Shown here in pieces: positions 8,847-18,300 of a DNA stretch of 64,000 bases; within the stretch, counting starts at the first letter, position 1, and every line of letters begins with the position of its first letter. The notes below the pieces were generated by a model. It made no database searches and had not been told where the DNA came from. It saw nothing but the letters and a program-made list of their open reading frames with translations. This DNA comes from Natrarchaeobius halalkaliphilus (GTDB taxonomy: Archaea > Halobacteriota > Halobacteria > Halobacteriales > Natrialbaceae): NCBI RefSeq assembly GCF_003841485.1, contig NZ_REFY01000004.1, forward strand, positions 62,001 to 126,000, given 5' to 3'. Both the position numbers and the translations under genes were made by a program.

Positions 8847-8891
8847 AGCCTAGGCCGGGATTTGAACCCGGGCTCTCGTCCTTACCAAGGA
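8847..8891. other. Distal attachment site (tRNA-Thr 3' fragment)
   Basis: 45-bp copy of the tRNA-Thr 3' portion, from the discriminator base to the anticodon stem. The following bases (8892 on) do not continue the tRNA, so this is the displaced fragment left by integration, not a functional tRNA. Confidence 0.92.
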
Positions 8892-9073
8892 TTTTTTCGA
8901 GATCGCCTCAAACCGGCCACTTCACGGCCACTATCGCCGGTTCTCGACCTGACTCGTACCTTCTCATCCCGAAATAACTACACGGACCTATAAGTAAGCG
9001 ATGATACACTCTCGGGAGCCACAGGAACACGTACCGGATAACACCGCGCAGACCCAGCTCTGGCTACCAACCG

Positions 9074-9583
9074 CTACACACTCACGATCGACTCACTATC
9101 TGGGAGCGGGTTCAGCTCAGAAACCGGTACTTGGTAGTTGTAGTGGCCGAACTTCGACTTCTTTGGATCTCTGTCGAGGACCATCTCTTTCGTTGCCGCT
9201 CCCAAGAACGTCACCGTAGTGTCCTGCAGATGTGCAAGGACGTAGTAATCGGAGTTGACGCGCGATTTCTTCACTGGTAAGGCGTACGGCTCCTTCTGAC
9301 TCGTCTTTATGTCAACTGTTCTCTCAATCCCCTCGATTGAGATCTCAAAATCAACACCCTCGTCTGACCACCCTAAGACCTCAGTATTGATTTGCAGATC
9401 AGCGTAGATCGCGAACGCCATCTCACCCATCAGCCCAATCATATGCCGGCTCTCAGGATCTACGCCCCAAGTGTTCGACTGGTTGTCCCAGTCCTCGTAC
9501 TCTTCGAATGACTGGTTTCGTTCCTTTGCCTTCTTACGAACCAACCGAGCATATCGGGGCGGTACTTCGATAGTGACTGTCAT
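9074..9583 (-). CDS. Putative PD-(D/E)XK-like protein
   Basis: 169 residues. HMIGLMGEMAFAIYADLQ, then GVDFEISIEGIERTVDIKTSQ, resemble the Glu helix and the D...(D/E)xK strands of the restriction-endonuclease fold (Asp in VDF, and DIK in VDIKTS). The following YYVLAHLQDTTVTFLGAATKE also fits such a fold. The N-terminus (VTIEVPPRYARLVRKKAKER) looks like a short DNA-binding or RHH-like segment. It overlaps the upstream gene by 4 bp (ATGA), so the two are translationally coupled. Small nucleases of this kind occur in mobile elements and viruses; the catalytic assignment is tentative. Confidence 0.5.
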   Translation of the reverse strand: MTVTIEVPPRYARLVRKKAKERNQSFEEYEDWDNQSNTWGVDPESRHMIGLMGEMAFAIYADLQINTEVLGWSDEGVDFEISIEGIERTVDIKTSQKEPYALPVKKSRVNSDYYVLAHLQDTTVTFLGAATKEMVLDRDPKKSKFGHYNYQVPVSELNPLPDSESIVSV

Positions 9584-10548
9584 TCGTGAACCTCAGTCCC
9601 CGTTCGGAAGCTGGTGAGTTCGTCGATACGGCCTTCCAGATCTTCGATCTCCTGGCGTAGCTCTTCGGCCTCCTCACCCTCAGTCGCCGCGAGTTGCTCC
9701 TTGAGGCCCTGGAGTCGCGTCTCTTTGACTTCCTCGTCAACCTCTGCCTTGCGGACGTACTCACTCTCCTCGATGTCGTAGACGTCCCTCTCGGATAACT
9801 CCGTGACCTTTAACGCGTCGTCGACCTTGCTCCGGTCGATACCCGTCACCCGTTCGCGATCGACGCCCGCGTTCTCCAGCTTTGCCAGTACCTCTTCCTC
9901 GTCTTTCAACGACCGATTCCGACGAGTCGTGCGCTGGACCGAACCAAAGGGGCCGCTCACGGGCCGGTCGTGATGAAGGCGGTTCAGCAGTACGCCAGCC
10001 ACGTCCTGGCGGAGATCGTTAGCGTTGCGCTGGACATCCGAGAGGAGGGTGTAGAGGTTCACCAGCGCGTTCGTCTCCATCTCCGACAGTGTGGTCACGT
10101 CATGGCGCTCAAGAGCGTCTACGAGCAACAGCGCGTCCGCATACACGTCCAGGTCCGGCTCCGACCGTTCGTCGGTATCTCTGGTGAGTTCGGCGTCGAG
10201 AAGCTGGCTGGAGGTCGGGCCGTCCTTCTCGATGATCAGGCCTGCGTCCTCGTCGATCTCGAACCGTGGGTGGAGACTCAGCACCGCAGGGTACGGATCT
10301 GCGTCAGCTGGAAGTCGATCAAGCTCGAAGCCGCCATGCCCGTCGCTGATGCGCCGATATAACGTCTCGAACTGGTCGCGCTGGAGTGGTCGTTTCTCGT
10401 CTCTGTCCTCGAAGTCGATGATGACACGTTGCTCCTGCACGTCGGTGACCCGAAATCGCTTGTGCGAGAGTGGGGTGATCAGCGTCGCTCCCTCGGGAAG
10501 ATCGTCGAGTTCGTCGAGGAGCGTGTGCCACGAGACGCTGAACGTCAT
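9580..10548 (-). CDS. Unknown protein with C-terminal coiled coil
   Basis: 322 residues, not assigned to a family. The N-terminal 90 residues are beta-rich (ITPLSHKRFRVTDVQEQRVIIDF), a central region has helices with Arg-rich TTRRNRSLKDEEEVLAKL, and residues from about 260 to 312 (EVDEEVKETRLQGLKEQL, EEAEELRQEIEDLEGRIDEL) are a heptad-rich coiled coil. It is the first gene of a leftward two-gene unit, divergent from the gene at 10682. The presence beside a nuclease-like protein suggests a DNA-related role in the element, but nothing catalytic is visible. Confidence 0.6.
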   Translation of the reverse strand: MTFSVSWHTLLDELDDLPEGATLITPLSHKRFRVTDVQEQRVIIDFEDRDEKRPLQRDQFETLYRRISDGHGGFELDRLPADADPYPAVLSLHPRFEIDEDAGLIIEKDGPTSSQLLDAELTRDTDERSEPDLDVYADALLLVDALERHDVTTLSEMETNALVNLYTLLSDVQRNANDLRQDVAGVLLNRLHHDRPVSGPFGSVQRTTRRNRSLKDEEEVLAKLENAGVDRERVTGIDRSKVDDALKVTELSERDVYDIEESEYVRKAEVDEEVKETRLQGLKEQLAATEGEEAEELRQEIEDLEGRIDELTSFRTGTEVHE

Positions 10549-10681
10549 ATCAGCGAAGAGGTGGTCAGGGGCTAAAACCGTGAGGGACTTCTCGGAGCGA
10601 TCGAAGCCGAGGCCGACGCCTCTGTTGGCAGGTGCTTTTTCTCTCTCCCTATCAAATGGGTGATGTGGTCACGCAACAGTA

Positions 10682-12415
10682 ATGATGTCCCAGCTAGAAG
10701 TATCGCCCCAACGAGTACATCTTATGTCGGAACAGCAAAGATTCGTCGAGGAATCCACCCCCACGGAAGCCCTGGTTTTCTACAGACCTATCAAGGTCGA
10801 TACGCGTGGTATTCCAAAGCTGGACGCTACGCGGATCCCTCAGGCCGCCGAAGTAGACAAGCTTCTAAGCCATATTAAGGTAGACAAGCTGAAGTACCCG
10901 ACCAGTCTCAAGGACGCGGAGATGGGCGAGGTTGCTTTCGACTACGCCGTCGATATTGTAGGATCCGGGGCGGACAAGGAGACGAACGTCAAGCTCTTTC
11001 TCGCCAACTTTTGTGACTCTCTCCAATCCAAGCAGCGAACGAAAGACAAGTACGCGATGTTAGTCTGTTATGAAACCGACTTCCTGCTCGCACACGTCAA
11101 AGCAGAACGTGGGATGTCGATTCAAGAAGAAAGTGGCGACGTAGAACTGGTCCGCCGATTTCTCGACGTCGACAACATCCTCAGCGCCGCCTACTTCGAG
11201 GACTTGGAAGACGACATTAAGTTCTCACACTTCACTGACACGGACTCTGGTTCGTTCCGTGACTTCCTCGGTGTCTCCGAGAAACGGTTCAACTACCGTC
11301 GGAAGAACATCCAGATCATCTGCCACTACGAGGGCAAGAGCGGTATCGAGTGCAAGTTCGAGTTCAGTAATGATCAAATGGAAGAACGGTGGCTCCAGCA
11401 GGGATCGCTTGAGTTCTTCAATGGGAAGTTCAAGCTCTCAAACGGACACTCACACAACATCAAGGAAATCCGGTGGGGGCGTGACTCCTACGAGACGCCG
11501 CAGAGCTTCATGAGCGAGTTCAAAGAGTACAGCTACGAACTCGACGGACAGGCTCGCCGATACAACGATCTGAAGCGGCTTCCCGGGAACGATGTTCCCT
11601 CGGCCTACAGTGACGACGTGACCCTGACCGATTACAAAAGCGAAGTCATCATCGAGGGCGAGGACGGTGAGCCAGAAGTCCAGCCAAAGGGAGAGGTCCC
11701 TGACCATATCCACGTGATGTATGCAAACAACTCGATCGCGTTGAGTGCCGACTTTGCAGGTGACATCTTCCGTGACCTAATCGACACCGCCGATTTTTCT
11801 CTTTACCATCCGTCGGAGTCGTTCGCATCAGAGGAGTTCAAACTCAACGGACTCTCGCTTCTCAACATCGACAAGGCTGAAATCGCCTCGGAAAGAGCCT
11901 CGTTGCTCGCAACTACCCACAATCACTTAGACAACGCCACGGGGCAGACAGTTCGCCGCTGTCTCGGGTTCGTCTTCCTCCACGTACTCGCTGAATCTGA
12001 CTGTGTCAGTGTCGGATTCAAGAACGGTATCAAGGAGCTCATCAACCTGAACCACGGAGCAACCCGTCAACACGACGTTGTGACGACGAAGGAGCAGGAG
12101 GGTGATGGGTTGATTGAATACAAGGACAAGGACGACCTCAGCAAAGAGGACACCGCAGCTAGCATCGTCGAGAACATAGAGAAAGAGGGTCGAAACTATG
12201 ATGAGAAGCTGTTCTTGTGGGGAGTCGATGAGGACACTCGTCGTATCGACGGGTTACGTAAGCAGAAGTGGGGGGACGACCGCGTGTCTGGTGTTCAGCG
12301 CCACGTACTTGAGCGGTTGGCCGACCGAGACGTGGAATACACTGACTTCGAGTTACTAAACCTCCCGATCGGTGACGAGCAGGAGCGGTGTATCATCGTT
12401 GGCATTCTTCACTAG
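10682..12415 (+). CDS. Unknown 577-residue protein
   Basis: Long single gene with no recognised domain. It is alpha/beta, acidic, soluble and lacks signal or membrane segments. Notable stretches are FLANFCDSLQSKQRTKDKYAM, GYELD-like EYSYELDGQARRYNDLKRL, and a C-terminal HVLERLADRDVEYTDFELLNL. ATG codons at 10682, 10685 and 10724 (MSEQQRF) are in frame; the last would give 563 residues. It is divergent from the two-gene unit on the left and convergent with the RAMA genes on the right, standing alone in a defence-like neighbourhood. It could be a sensor or effector, but the sequence gives no direct evidence. Confidence 0.6.
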   Translation: MMSQLEVSPQRVHLMSEQQRFVEESTPTEALVFYRPIKVDTRGIPKLDATRIPQAAEVDKLLSHIKVDKLKYPTSLKDAEMGEVAFDYAVDIVGSGADKETNVKLFLANFCDSLQSKQRTKDKYAMLVCYETDFLLAHVKAERGMSIQEESGDVELVRRFLDVDNILSAAYFEDLEDDIKFSHFTDTDSGSFRDFLGVSEKRFNYRRKNIQIICHYEGKSGIECKFEFSNDQMEERWLQQGSLEFFNGKFKLSNGHSHNIKEIRWGRDSYETPQSFMSEFKEYSYELDGQARRYNDLKRLPGNDVPSAYSDDVTLTDYKSEVIIEGEDGEPEVQPKGEVPDHIHVMYANNSIALSADFAGDIFRDLIDTADFSLYHPSESFASEEFKLNGLSLLNIDKAEIASERASLLATTHNHLDNATGQTVRRCLGFVFLHVLAESDCVSVGFKNGIKELINLNHGATRQHDVVTTKEQEGDGLIEYKDKDDLSKEDTAASIVENIEKEGRNYDEKLFLWGVDEDTRRIDGLRKQKWGDDRVSGVQRHVLERLADRDVEYTDFELLNLPIGDEQERCIIVGILH

Positions 12416-12504
12416 CAGCACCCGTCAATATTCAAGTGGTTGGTGGTGAAAACTATGCTTCGCCTATGCAGCTACTCGCGCGTACTGCACTGTAGCGGAT
12501 ACGT

Positions 12505-12834
12505 CTACTCTGGAAGTTCGCTGATTGGAACCCACTCTCCATCATCGTCTTGGTACTCCCACCAGTCCCATCCGCTGTATCCGTAGGGATCGTTGCGAGA
12601 GTCCGCACCTCGGTGTCGCCGATCAGCTTCTCGGGCGGCTCCTGACGGTGTGCGCGTCGTGAAGTCAGAATCGTCCGGCCCGGTATCACCAGGGACATCA
12701 ATCCGCTCACCTTGGACGTGGGCTGTCACGACGTCGTCCTCGTACTCTCCGCTCTTGTAGACATGGCGGAGCGTCGTACCGTTGTCCAGTTGCCCGAGCT
12801 TCGGATTCAGCCACCAAGGCATTTCTTCTCCCAT
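12505..12834 (-). CDS. RAMA-domain small protein
   Basis: 109 residues. LDNGTTLRHVYKSGEYEDD, VQGERIDVPGD, TPSGAAREAD and YSGWDWWEY follow the order of the RAMA domain (restriction enzyme adenine methylase associated), a fold found attached to DNA methylases and nucleases and thought to recognise DNA or its modification. It is a paralogue of the C-terminal half of the gene just upstream (2-bp gap), so the pair arose by duplication, and it lacks the RHH-like N-terminus of that gene. Tryptophans in GWDWWEY match the aromatic end of the domain. Confidence 0.65.
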   Translation of the reverse strand: MGEEMPWWLNPKLGQLDNGTTLRHVYKSGEYEDDVVTAHVQGERIDVPGDTGPDDSDFTTRTPSGAAREADRRHRGADSRNDPYGYSGWDWWEYQDDDGEWVPISELPE

Positions 12835-12836
12835 CG

Positions 12837-13298
12837 TTATCCCTCCGCGAGTACGGTGATCGGTTCCCAGTCACCATCCTCGGTTTCGTACTCCCACCAA
12901 GTCCAGCCGTTGTATCCCTCGCCGCGAGCGTCATCGTCGCGAAGCTTTTTGTCGGCTATCCGTGCGGCTCCGGTGGGGCTTCGCGTCTCCTGCGTATCAC
13001 CCTCGACGGACAACCGGCCACCTTGCACGGTGGCCTCGACCGTTTCGCCGCTGTACTCGCCGCGCTGGTATCGATGTCGGACCACGGTACCATCCGGCAA
13101 CTGACTCAATGCGGAATCCTCTGCTTCCGTCTCCTGGCTGTTGTGCGTCGTCTCTCGGTTGTCTCGATCTTCGAGCGCCGCCTCTTCATCTATGTGTGCG
13201 AGCACGCGAGCGAGCACGTCATTCCACGATTCGTCTCGGTTTCCGTAGCGACCGAGGTCTCTGTAGAGGTCTTCGTCTACCTTGATAGTTCGCGCCAT
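12837..13298 (-). CDS. RHH-like plus RAMA-domain protein
   Basis: 153 residues. Residues 1-36 (MARTIKVDEDLYRDLGRYG...VLARVLAHID) resemble the short ribbon-helix-helix antitoxin-type DNA-binding segment common in haloarchaea. Residues 66-136 form a RAMA domain: LPDGTVVRHRYQRGEYSG, RSPTGAARIAD and GYNGWTWWEY. The combination suggests a sequence-specific DNA binder with a modification- or structure-reading module. First gene of a leftward pair; the promoter region between 13299 and 13444 is shared with the divergent DUF6884 gene. Role as a regulator or a modification sensor is inference. Confidence 0.68.
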   Translation of the reverse strand: MARTIKVDEDLYRDLGRYGNRDESWNDVLARVLAHIDEEAALEDRDNRETTHNSQETEAEDSALSQLPDGTVVRHRYQRGEYSGETVEATVQGGRLSVEGDTQETRSPTGAARIADKKLRDDDARGEGYNGWTWWEYETEDGDWEPITVLAEG

Positions 13299-13444
13299 AC
13301 TGTACTATCATTAGCCCGACCACATAAACCTTATCCTGTCCTTGGTTACTAAGCAAATTCTGATGGAGACTCCGTTTACGCTCGGTGCTGAATCTCCATA
13401 AGAACGACCAGAGGCTTCATCGGGCCGGAAAGAGATTACCCGCT

Positions 13445-13870
13445 ATGGACATCGGGCTCGTGAGCTGTACCAAGAGCAAACGCGAGCAGGCTGCAAAGCC
13501 CGCTGACCTCTACATGCCGTCGACGTTCTTCCAGAAGGCGCGTGAGTACGTCGAAGCCAACCACGACCGCTGGTATGTCCTTTCAGCCAAACACCATCTA
13601 CTCGATCCTGCTGGCCCGCCTATCGAACCTTACGACGACACCCTGTCTGGTGCGCCGGTTGCCCGAAAACGTGAGTGGGCTGAAACCGTGTACGGCCAGC
13701 TCGAAGACGAGGGTTTACTCGACGAAGGCAATCGTCTCGTTTTCCACGCAGGGCGCAACTACTACTCCGAACTCATCCCGCTACTGGACGATACCCCGGT
13801 AGACATCGAAACCCCGACTGATGGCCTCCAGTTCGGTGAGTCGCTCGCGTGGTACAACGAACACCTGTGA
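13445..13870 (+). CDS. DUF6884 family protein
   Basis: 141 residues from ATG 13445; the frame extends upstream but the family starts at MDIGLVSCTKSK. Conserved blocks are ADLYMPSTFFQKAREYVE, WYVLSAKHHLLDP and IEPYDDTLSG, the hallmark of DUF6884. The fold is thought to be nucleotide- or base-processing, and members occur in viruses and defence regions, but no reaction is established. It is followed 42 bp later by the GIY-YIG-like gene in the same direction, so the two likely form a unit. Confidence 0.7.
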   Translation: MDIGLVSCTKSKREQAAKPADLYMPSTFFQKAREYVEANHDRWYVLSAKHHLLDPAGPPIEPYDDTLSGAPVARKREWAETVYGQLEDEGLLDEGNRLVFHAGRNYYSELIPLLDDTPVDIETPTDGLQFGESLAWYNEHL

Positions 13871-13912
13871 AAATCCCGAGCGATTTTGTGTGCTACCTCC
13901 GAACGGAGTGGT

Positions 13913-14623
13913 ATGTCGCGTCATTCGGATCTCGATAGACTATACGACCTTCTCAACCGTCTCGAAACAAACGTCGGTGGCAAGCAACGACTCAAGGACT
14001 GCACGGGATACATGGATTGGCCGGATCGCGGCGTGTATTTCTTTTTCGCTGAGGATGAGACGCGAGACGCAGCTGATCAGCTTCGGCTCACCCGGATCGG
14101 CACACATGCGGTGTCCTCGGGATCGGGTACATCGTTGTGGAACCGACTACGGACACACCGCGGAGCGAACAGCGGGACCTACGAAGACGGCGGAAATCAT
14201 CGGGGTTCGGTCTTCCGTAAGCGTGTCGGCGAGGCTCTGATCGAACGAGACGGTCTTCGCGACGAGTATCCACACTGGGGTGATGGCTCCAGTGCGAATC
14301 GAGAACGTCGCCTCGCAGAGTTAGAACACGAACGTCGCGTGAGTGAGTACATCCGTGACCTCCCGTTCCTGTGGATCCACGTCGACGACGAGCCCAGCCC
14401 GCAGAGTGACCGTTCCTATATCGAACGCAACGCAATCGCTCTCGTCAGCAACTACCGGAAGGACTCCCTCGACCCTCGGAGTGGCGGTTGGCTGGGGCGT
14501 GACAGTCCCCGTAGCGAGATCAGCGACTCGGGTCTATGGAACATCAACCACGTCGGAGAAGAGTACGACACGGCGTTTCTGGACCGGTTGGCTGATGCCG
14601 TAGCGGATACCTCTGCCCTCTGA
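13913..14623 (+). CDS. GIY-YIG-like nuclease
   Basis: 236 residues from ATG 13913. GVYFFF (40-45) and LTRIGTHAV (59-67) stand in for the GIY and YIG strands, followed by LWNRLRTHRG with the conserved Arg and His, GGNHRGSVFRKRVG, and a candidate catalytic Glu171 in SYIERNAIALVSNY. GIY-YIG enzymes cut DNA; this divergent subfamily appears repeatedly in haloarchaeal genomes as a stand-alone protein. It is the last gene of the DUF6884 unit. Nuclease activity is predicted from motifs only. Confidence 0.65.
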   Translation: MSRHSDLDRLYDLLNRLETNVGGKQRLKDCTGYMDWPDRGVYFFFAEDETRDAADQLRLTRIGTHAVSSGSGTSLWNRLRTHRGANSGTYEDGGNHRGSVFRKRVGEALIERDGLRDEYPHWGDGSSANRERRLAELEHERRVSEYIRDLPFLWIHVDDEPSPQSDRSYIERNAIALVSNYRKDSLDPRSGGWLGRDSPRSEISDSGLWNINHVGEEYDTAFLDRLADAVADTSAL

Positions 14624-14885
14624 GTTAACTGTGACCTAGGGGTGCCCTGGCCGTCGTAGCGTCTGCCGGGTAGCTGTTGGCATGAACCGCGTAGAGATGA
14701 CTCTCAACCCGTTGCGGATGGAGGATTGAGGGTTACGTCATTCAGCCGGAGGCCGACATACGCGCTGAGCGCCAGGATGACCGGAGGCGCTACGCCGGTG
14801 GTTGCAAACACGACGCTTAGACAGCCGGAGATTATGAGTTCCTTCGTCATTTGTCTGAGGTATTTTAGGATGCGGTTCTCCGATC

Positions 14886-14965
14886 CGCCGTTATCCCCTC
14901 ATGAGGATTCGAACCTCGAAATCCAGGGTCCACACCCGCTGTCCTCAGACGCGTCGGTGTTAACA
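14886..14965 (-). other. tRNA-like 3' remnant (possible old attachment scar)
   Basis: Read on the minus strand, a T-arm-like GAGGTTCGAATCCTC is preceded by a GGGT/ACCC stem resembling a class II variable arm and by CTGAGGA, which could be an anticodon loop with GAG. The acceptor side has no matching 5' half nearby. It looks like a decayed piece of a tRNA-Leu-type gene, perhaps an attachment scar of a nested or earlier element. The rest of 14624-15012 has no supported gene. Confidence 0.35.
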
Positions 14966-15012
14966 AACCGTAGGAGTTCAACCGATAAAAGATCTCGTCC
15001 CGGAAAGAGTAG

Positions 15013-15330
15013 TTAACGACCGTGGTGTCGGTACATCCCCTCGCTCCAGCTGAGCGTCCAAGAGAGCGCGATCAGTGCTGCGATTAGCAGGTTGAACAGG
15101 ACGTTCAGAACATCACCAGCTGTGTAAGGCGGGAGAATGGGGAGAACAATCGACACCCAAGCCTCGACAAAGTACGGAAGCGTCTCAAAGTTCTGTGGTT
15201 GACGGCTCAACAACCCGATATTGATTACCAGTAGCTGTAGTGCGGTGTTGACTGTCCCGCCAGCACCGTACAGGAATCCAAATCGGGCGATGAAAGTCCG
15301 AATGAAATACTTTTCTGATCCTTGATACAT
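15013..15330 (-). CDS. Small membrane protein of unknown function
   Basis: 105 residues with two or three hydrophobic helices (GGTVNTALQLLVINIGLL, AWVSIVLPILPPY, VLFNLLIAALIALSWTLSW) and charged ends (MYQGSEKYF, YRHHGR). It lies 11 bp downstream of the helicase gene stop in the same direction, so it is probably the third gene of the methylase-helicase operon. Small membrane partners occur in several abortive-infection systems, but nothing in this protein shows such a role. Confidence 0.55.
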   Translation of the reverse strand: MYQGSEKYFIRTFIARFGFLYGAGGTVNTALQLLVINIGLLSRQPQNFETLPYFVEAWVSIVLPILPPYTAGDVLNVLFNLLIAALIALSWTLSWSEGMYRHHGR

Positions 15331-15341
15331 CGTATCCTTCC

Positions 15342-18300
15342 CTATGTGCTGAACGTAACCTGGGACATCAACTGTGGTCGATCATTTTCCTCCTCGTCTT
15401 CTTCGGGTGCAACGACCATCCAGCAGATCAGCTTGACCTCATCTTCCTGAATCGGTGGGAGTGGATCAGGTGCCTCGAACGGCTGGAGACCCAGATCTTC
15501 GACTTTCTCGACGAGTTGACGGGACTTCTCGACCGGAGCAAGCGAATCGTCCTCGTATATCTCCCGTAGCTCGCGCTCGTACCGACGACCCCACGGAGCC
15601 TCGACGGCCTCGACCGTCTCCTGAAGCTCATCTTGGGTCATGTCGTCCGGCCAGTTCTCCCGTAGGTGCTGGGCGACCTCGCGGAACAGCCGCCGGATGT
15701 CGGGCTGCACGTTCAACGGGTCGGTCTGCTCTTGCCACTGCTTGTAGATGTCTGACCGCGCCGTTTCCCACGCATCGTACACGCGGTCACGCATCGAGTC
15801 TGGAAGCGTTCGCTCCGTCTCCTCGGTACACTCGATCCGCTTGAGACAAGTGAGCGTGTCTTGGACGATCTCGTCGTCTTCCTCGTCCATCTCCTCGGGG
15901 AGGAACCGCATGAACACCTCCTCGCCAATCCGGGCGCAAAAGAAGTAGCCCGGCGTGTCACCCTCGAAGCCAGAGCCCGCCGCCCACGGAAGCGACGTGA
16001 CCTGGTCTTCTCGCGTCTCCAGCCCTTTGCGAAGTTCCTGACGGTACTCTTCACCGGAGTAGGCGGCCGCAGTTCCGCCGCCTTCCTCGTAGAAGTCCCT
16101 GTCCTCCTCCTGGATCGAGCCGATGTCCGCGACGCGCTCCGCGAAGTTCTGGTTCAGCGTCTCCATGTCAGGGATCACGCCGCCGCTTACGCCGATCGAT
16201 CGAGCCGCCTGCGTGAGCTTCTGGCGGACTCGGTGTTCCAGCTCAAGGAGATCGTCAAGGCGGTCCTCGGGGAAGAACGTGAACGGGAAGATCTTCGAAT
16301 GCGGCGAGTTTACGCGGTCGATACGTCCGTTCCGCTGGACGACACGCATCGGATTCCACGGAAGATCGTAGTTGATGACGGTACGTGCCTCTTGGAGATT
16401 GACACCCTGGGCGAGCACGTCCGTCGAAATCAGGATGTCGAACTCGTCAGTCGCATCCGGGGGTGCGTCACCGGAGTTCGGCGCGAATCCGTGAACCGCT
16501 TTCTCTCGCGTCACGCCGTACTTCGATCCGTCACCACTGACGGCTGCGATTCGATCCTCGTAACAGGATAGTTCTTCGCTATCCTCGACGGCTTCTTCCA
16601 GATACTCGTAGATCCAGTCGACGGTGTCCTCATAGTACGAGAACAGCAGTACCTTGCGGTTGCGACGGAAGGCCGACTCAACACTCTCGTCGTCGACGCC
16701 TTCCGACTGGGCGTCCTCACGCGCCTCTGTGACGACATCTTGAAGTGCATTCCGTAGAGCGTGGAGTTTCTCGTCGTCGTCGCGTTCAACTTCGCGTGCG
16801 CCGTCACGCCAGCGTTCGAGGATCTCGACGTCATTCTCTAGGTCGGCACGGAGTTGTCCCGGGTCGGCGTTGACGGCGCTAAGCGGGATATGGCCGTCTG
16901 AGACGTCACCAAGGGTCTCGTCGAACGCCTCGTCGCTATCCATCTCCACCCACTCATCAATCGCCTCTGGGTCGGGGAAGCGGTCTTCTTCCATAAGCCG
17001 GAGGGCGGCGCGATTTTGCGTCACCATCCGGTCGAGCGTGTTGGCAAAGGCGTGACTCGACGACTCAAACCGCTTGAGCAGTCCCGTCCGTAGCAGGCCA
17101 ACGAGGGAGAGCTCTGAGCCGTCCTCCTCGCCTTCGAGATAGTACGACGGTCGGTAGCGGGCCAGCGTCAGCTCGGACTCGTCATGATCGCCTGCGGCCA
17201 GTCCACGGGCAACGTCCTCGAAGTATGCGTCCCCGAAGGTGTCGGAGAATGTGTAGTCAACGCGCCGGGGGTTGGGGTCGGGGAAGTTGATCCGAACCGA
17301 GCCGCCCTCGCCATCAGGCATTGTCGCATTCTCGTAATGATTCTTGATGAACCGACGAGTCCGCCGGACGGTCGTCTCGTCGAGGACGTCGAACAGCATG
17401 TCGGGACTCAGGTCGGACGGGTCCTCTGACTGGGCCGTCTTGAACCGCTCGCGGAGCGACCGGATACCCTCGTTGGCGAACGTCGCGTCGTTTTTGATAA
17501 AGTAGTTGAGCAGGTAGTACAGGTCCCAGAGCGAGTTGTTCACGGGTGTCGCCGTGAGCATCACTACGTCCTTCGGTGGGTCGCCACGCAGGAGCGTGCG
17601 AAGTGCGTGGGACTGCTGAGTTCCGGGGTTGCGGAACGCGTGGGCCTCGTCGATGACAACCAGCTGGTACTCGTCGACGTCGAGGTTCAGTACGTTGAGG
17701 TCGCCGCCGAGTTGCCGATCCCGCCGGAGTTCAGCGTACGACACCGTCTCGAACTGCACACCCCACTCCGGTGCTTTCTGCGTCCACATCCCATCTCGAA
17801 GGTACGCGGGTGCGACGACAAGTGCGCGCTGTCGGTTCTGCTGGACGTACTGGCGGAGGAGCTCGCCCGCGATGTAGGTCTTCCCGAGGCCGACCTCGTC
17901 GGCAATGATGACGCCACGGTGATCCTCAAGGAAACGGTTCGCTCGCCTGACGGCGTCTTGCTGGAAGTTCGTGAGGTTGATACCGCCGTCTTCGTCTTTC
18001 TCCTCTTCCAGCTCCTCGCCGTACCGCTCGTACAGGACACGTAGGTAGATCAGGTATGGATCGTAGGGTTCGAACCGCTCCTCGTACAGTGCAGCGAGGT
18101 CGAACTCCTCGCTCTCGGCCCAGAGGTCGTCGAACCAGTCCTGGACCTCACCCGTAACGTGGGGGTCGTACGCGCCGATGTTCAGCTCCAGATTTGAGTT
18201 CAGGCCCGCGCCGGTGAAGTTTGACGAGCCCGCGATGACGCCCTGGTGGTCCGAGAAAAGATACGCCTTTCCGTGGATGAACCGGTCCTCGTGGCGGCGG

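Noticed and set aside
8847-8891. A second tRNA-Thr gene
   Set aside because: Only the 3' part is present; downstream bases do not form the D arm or acceptor 5' strand.
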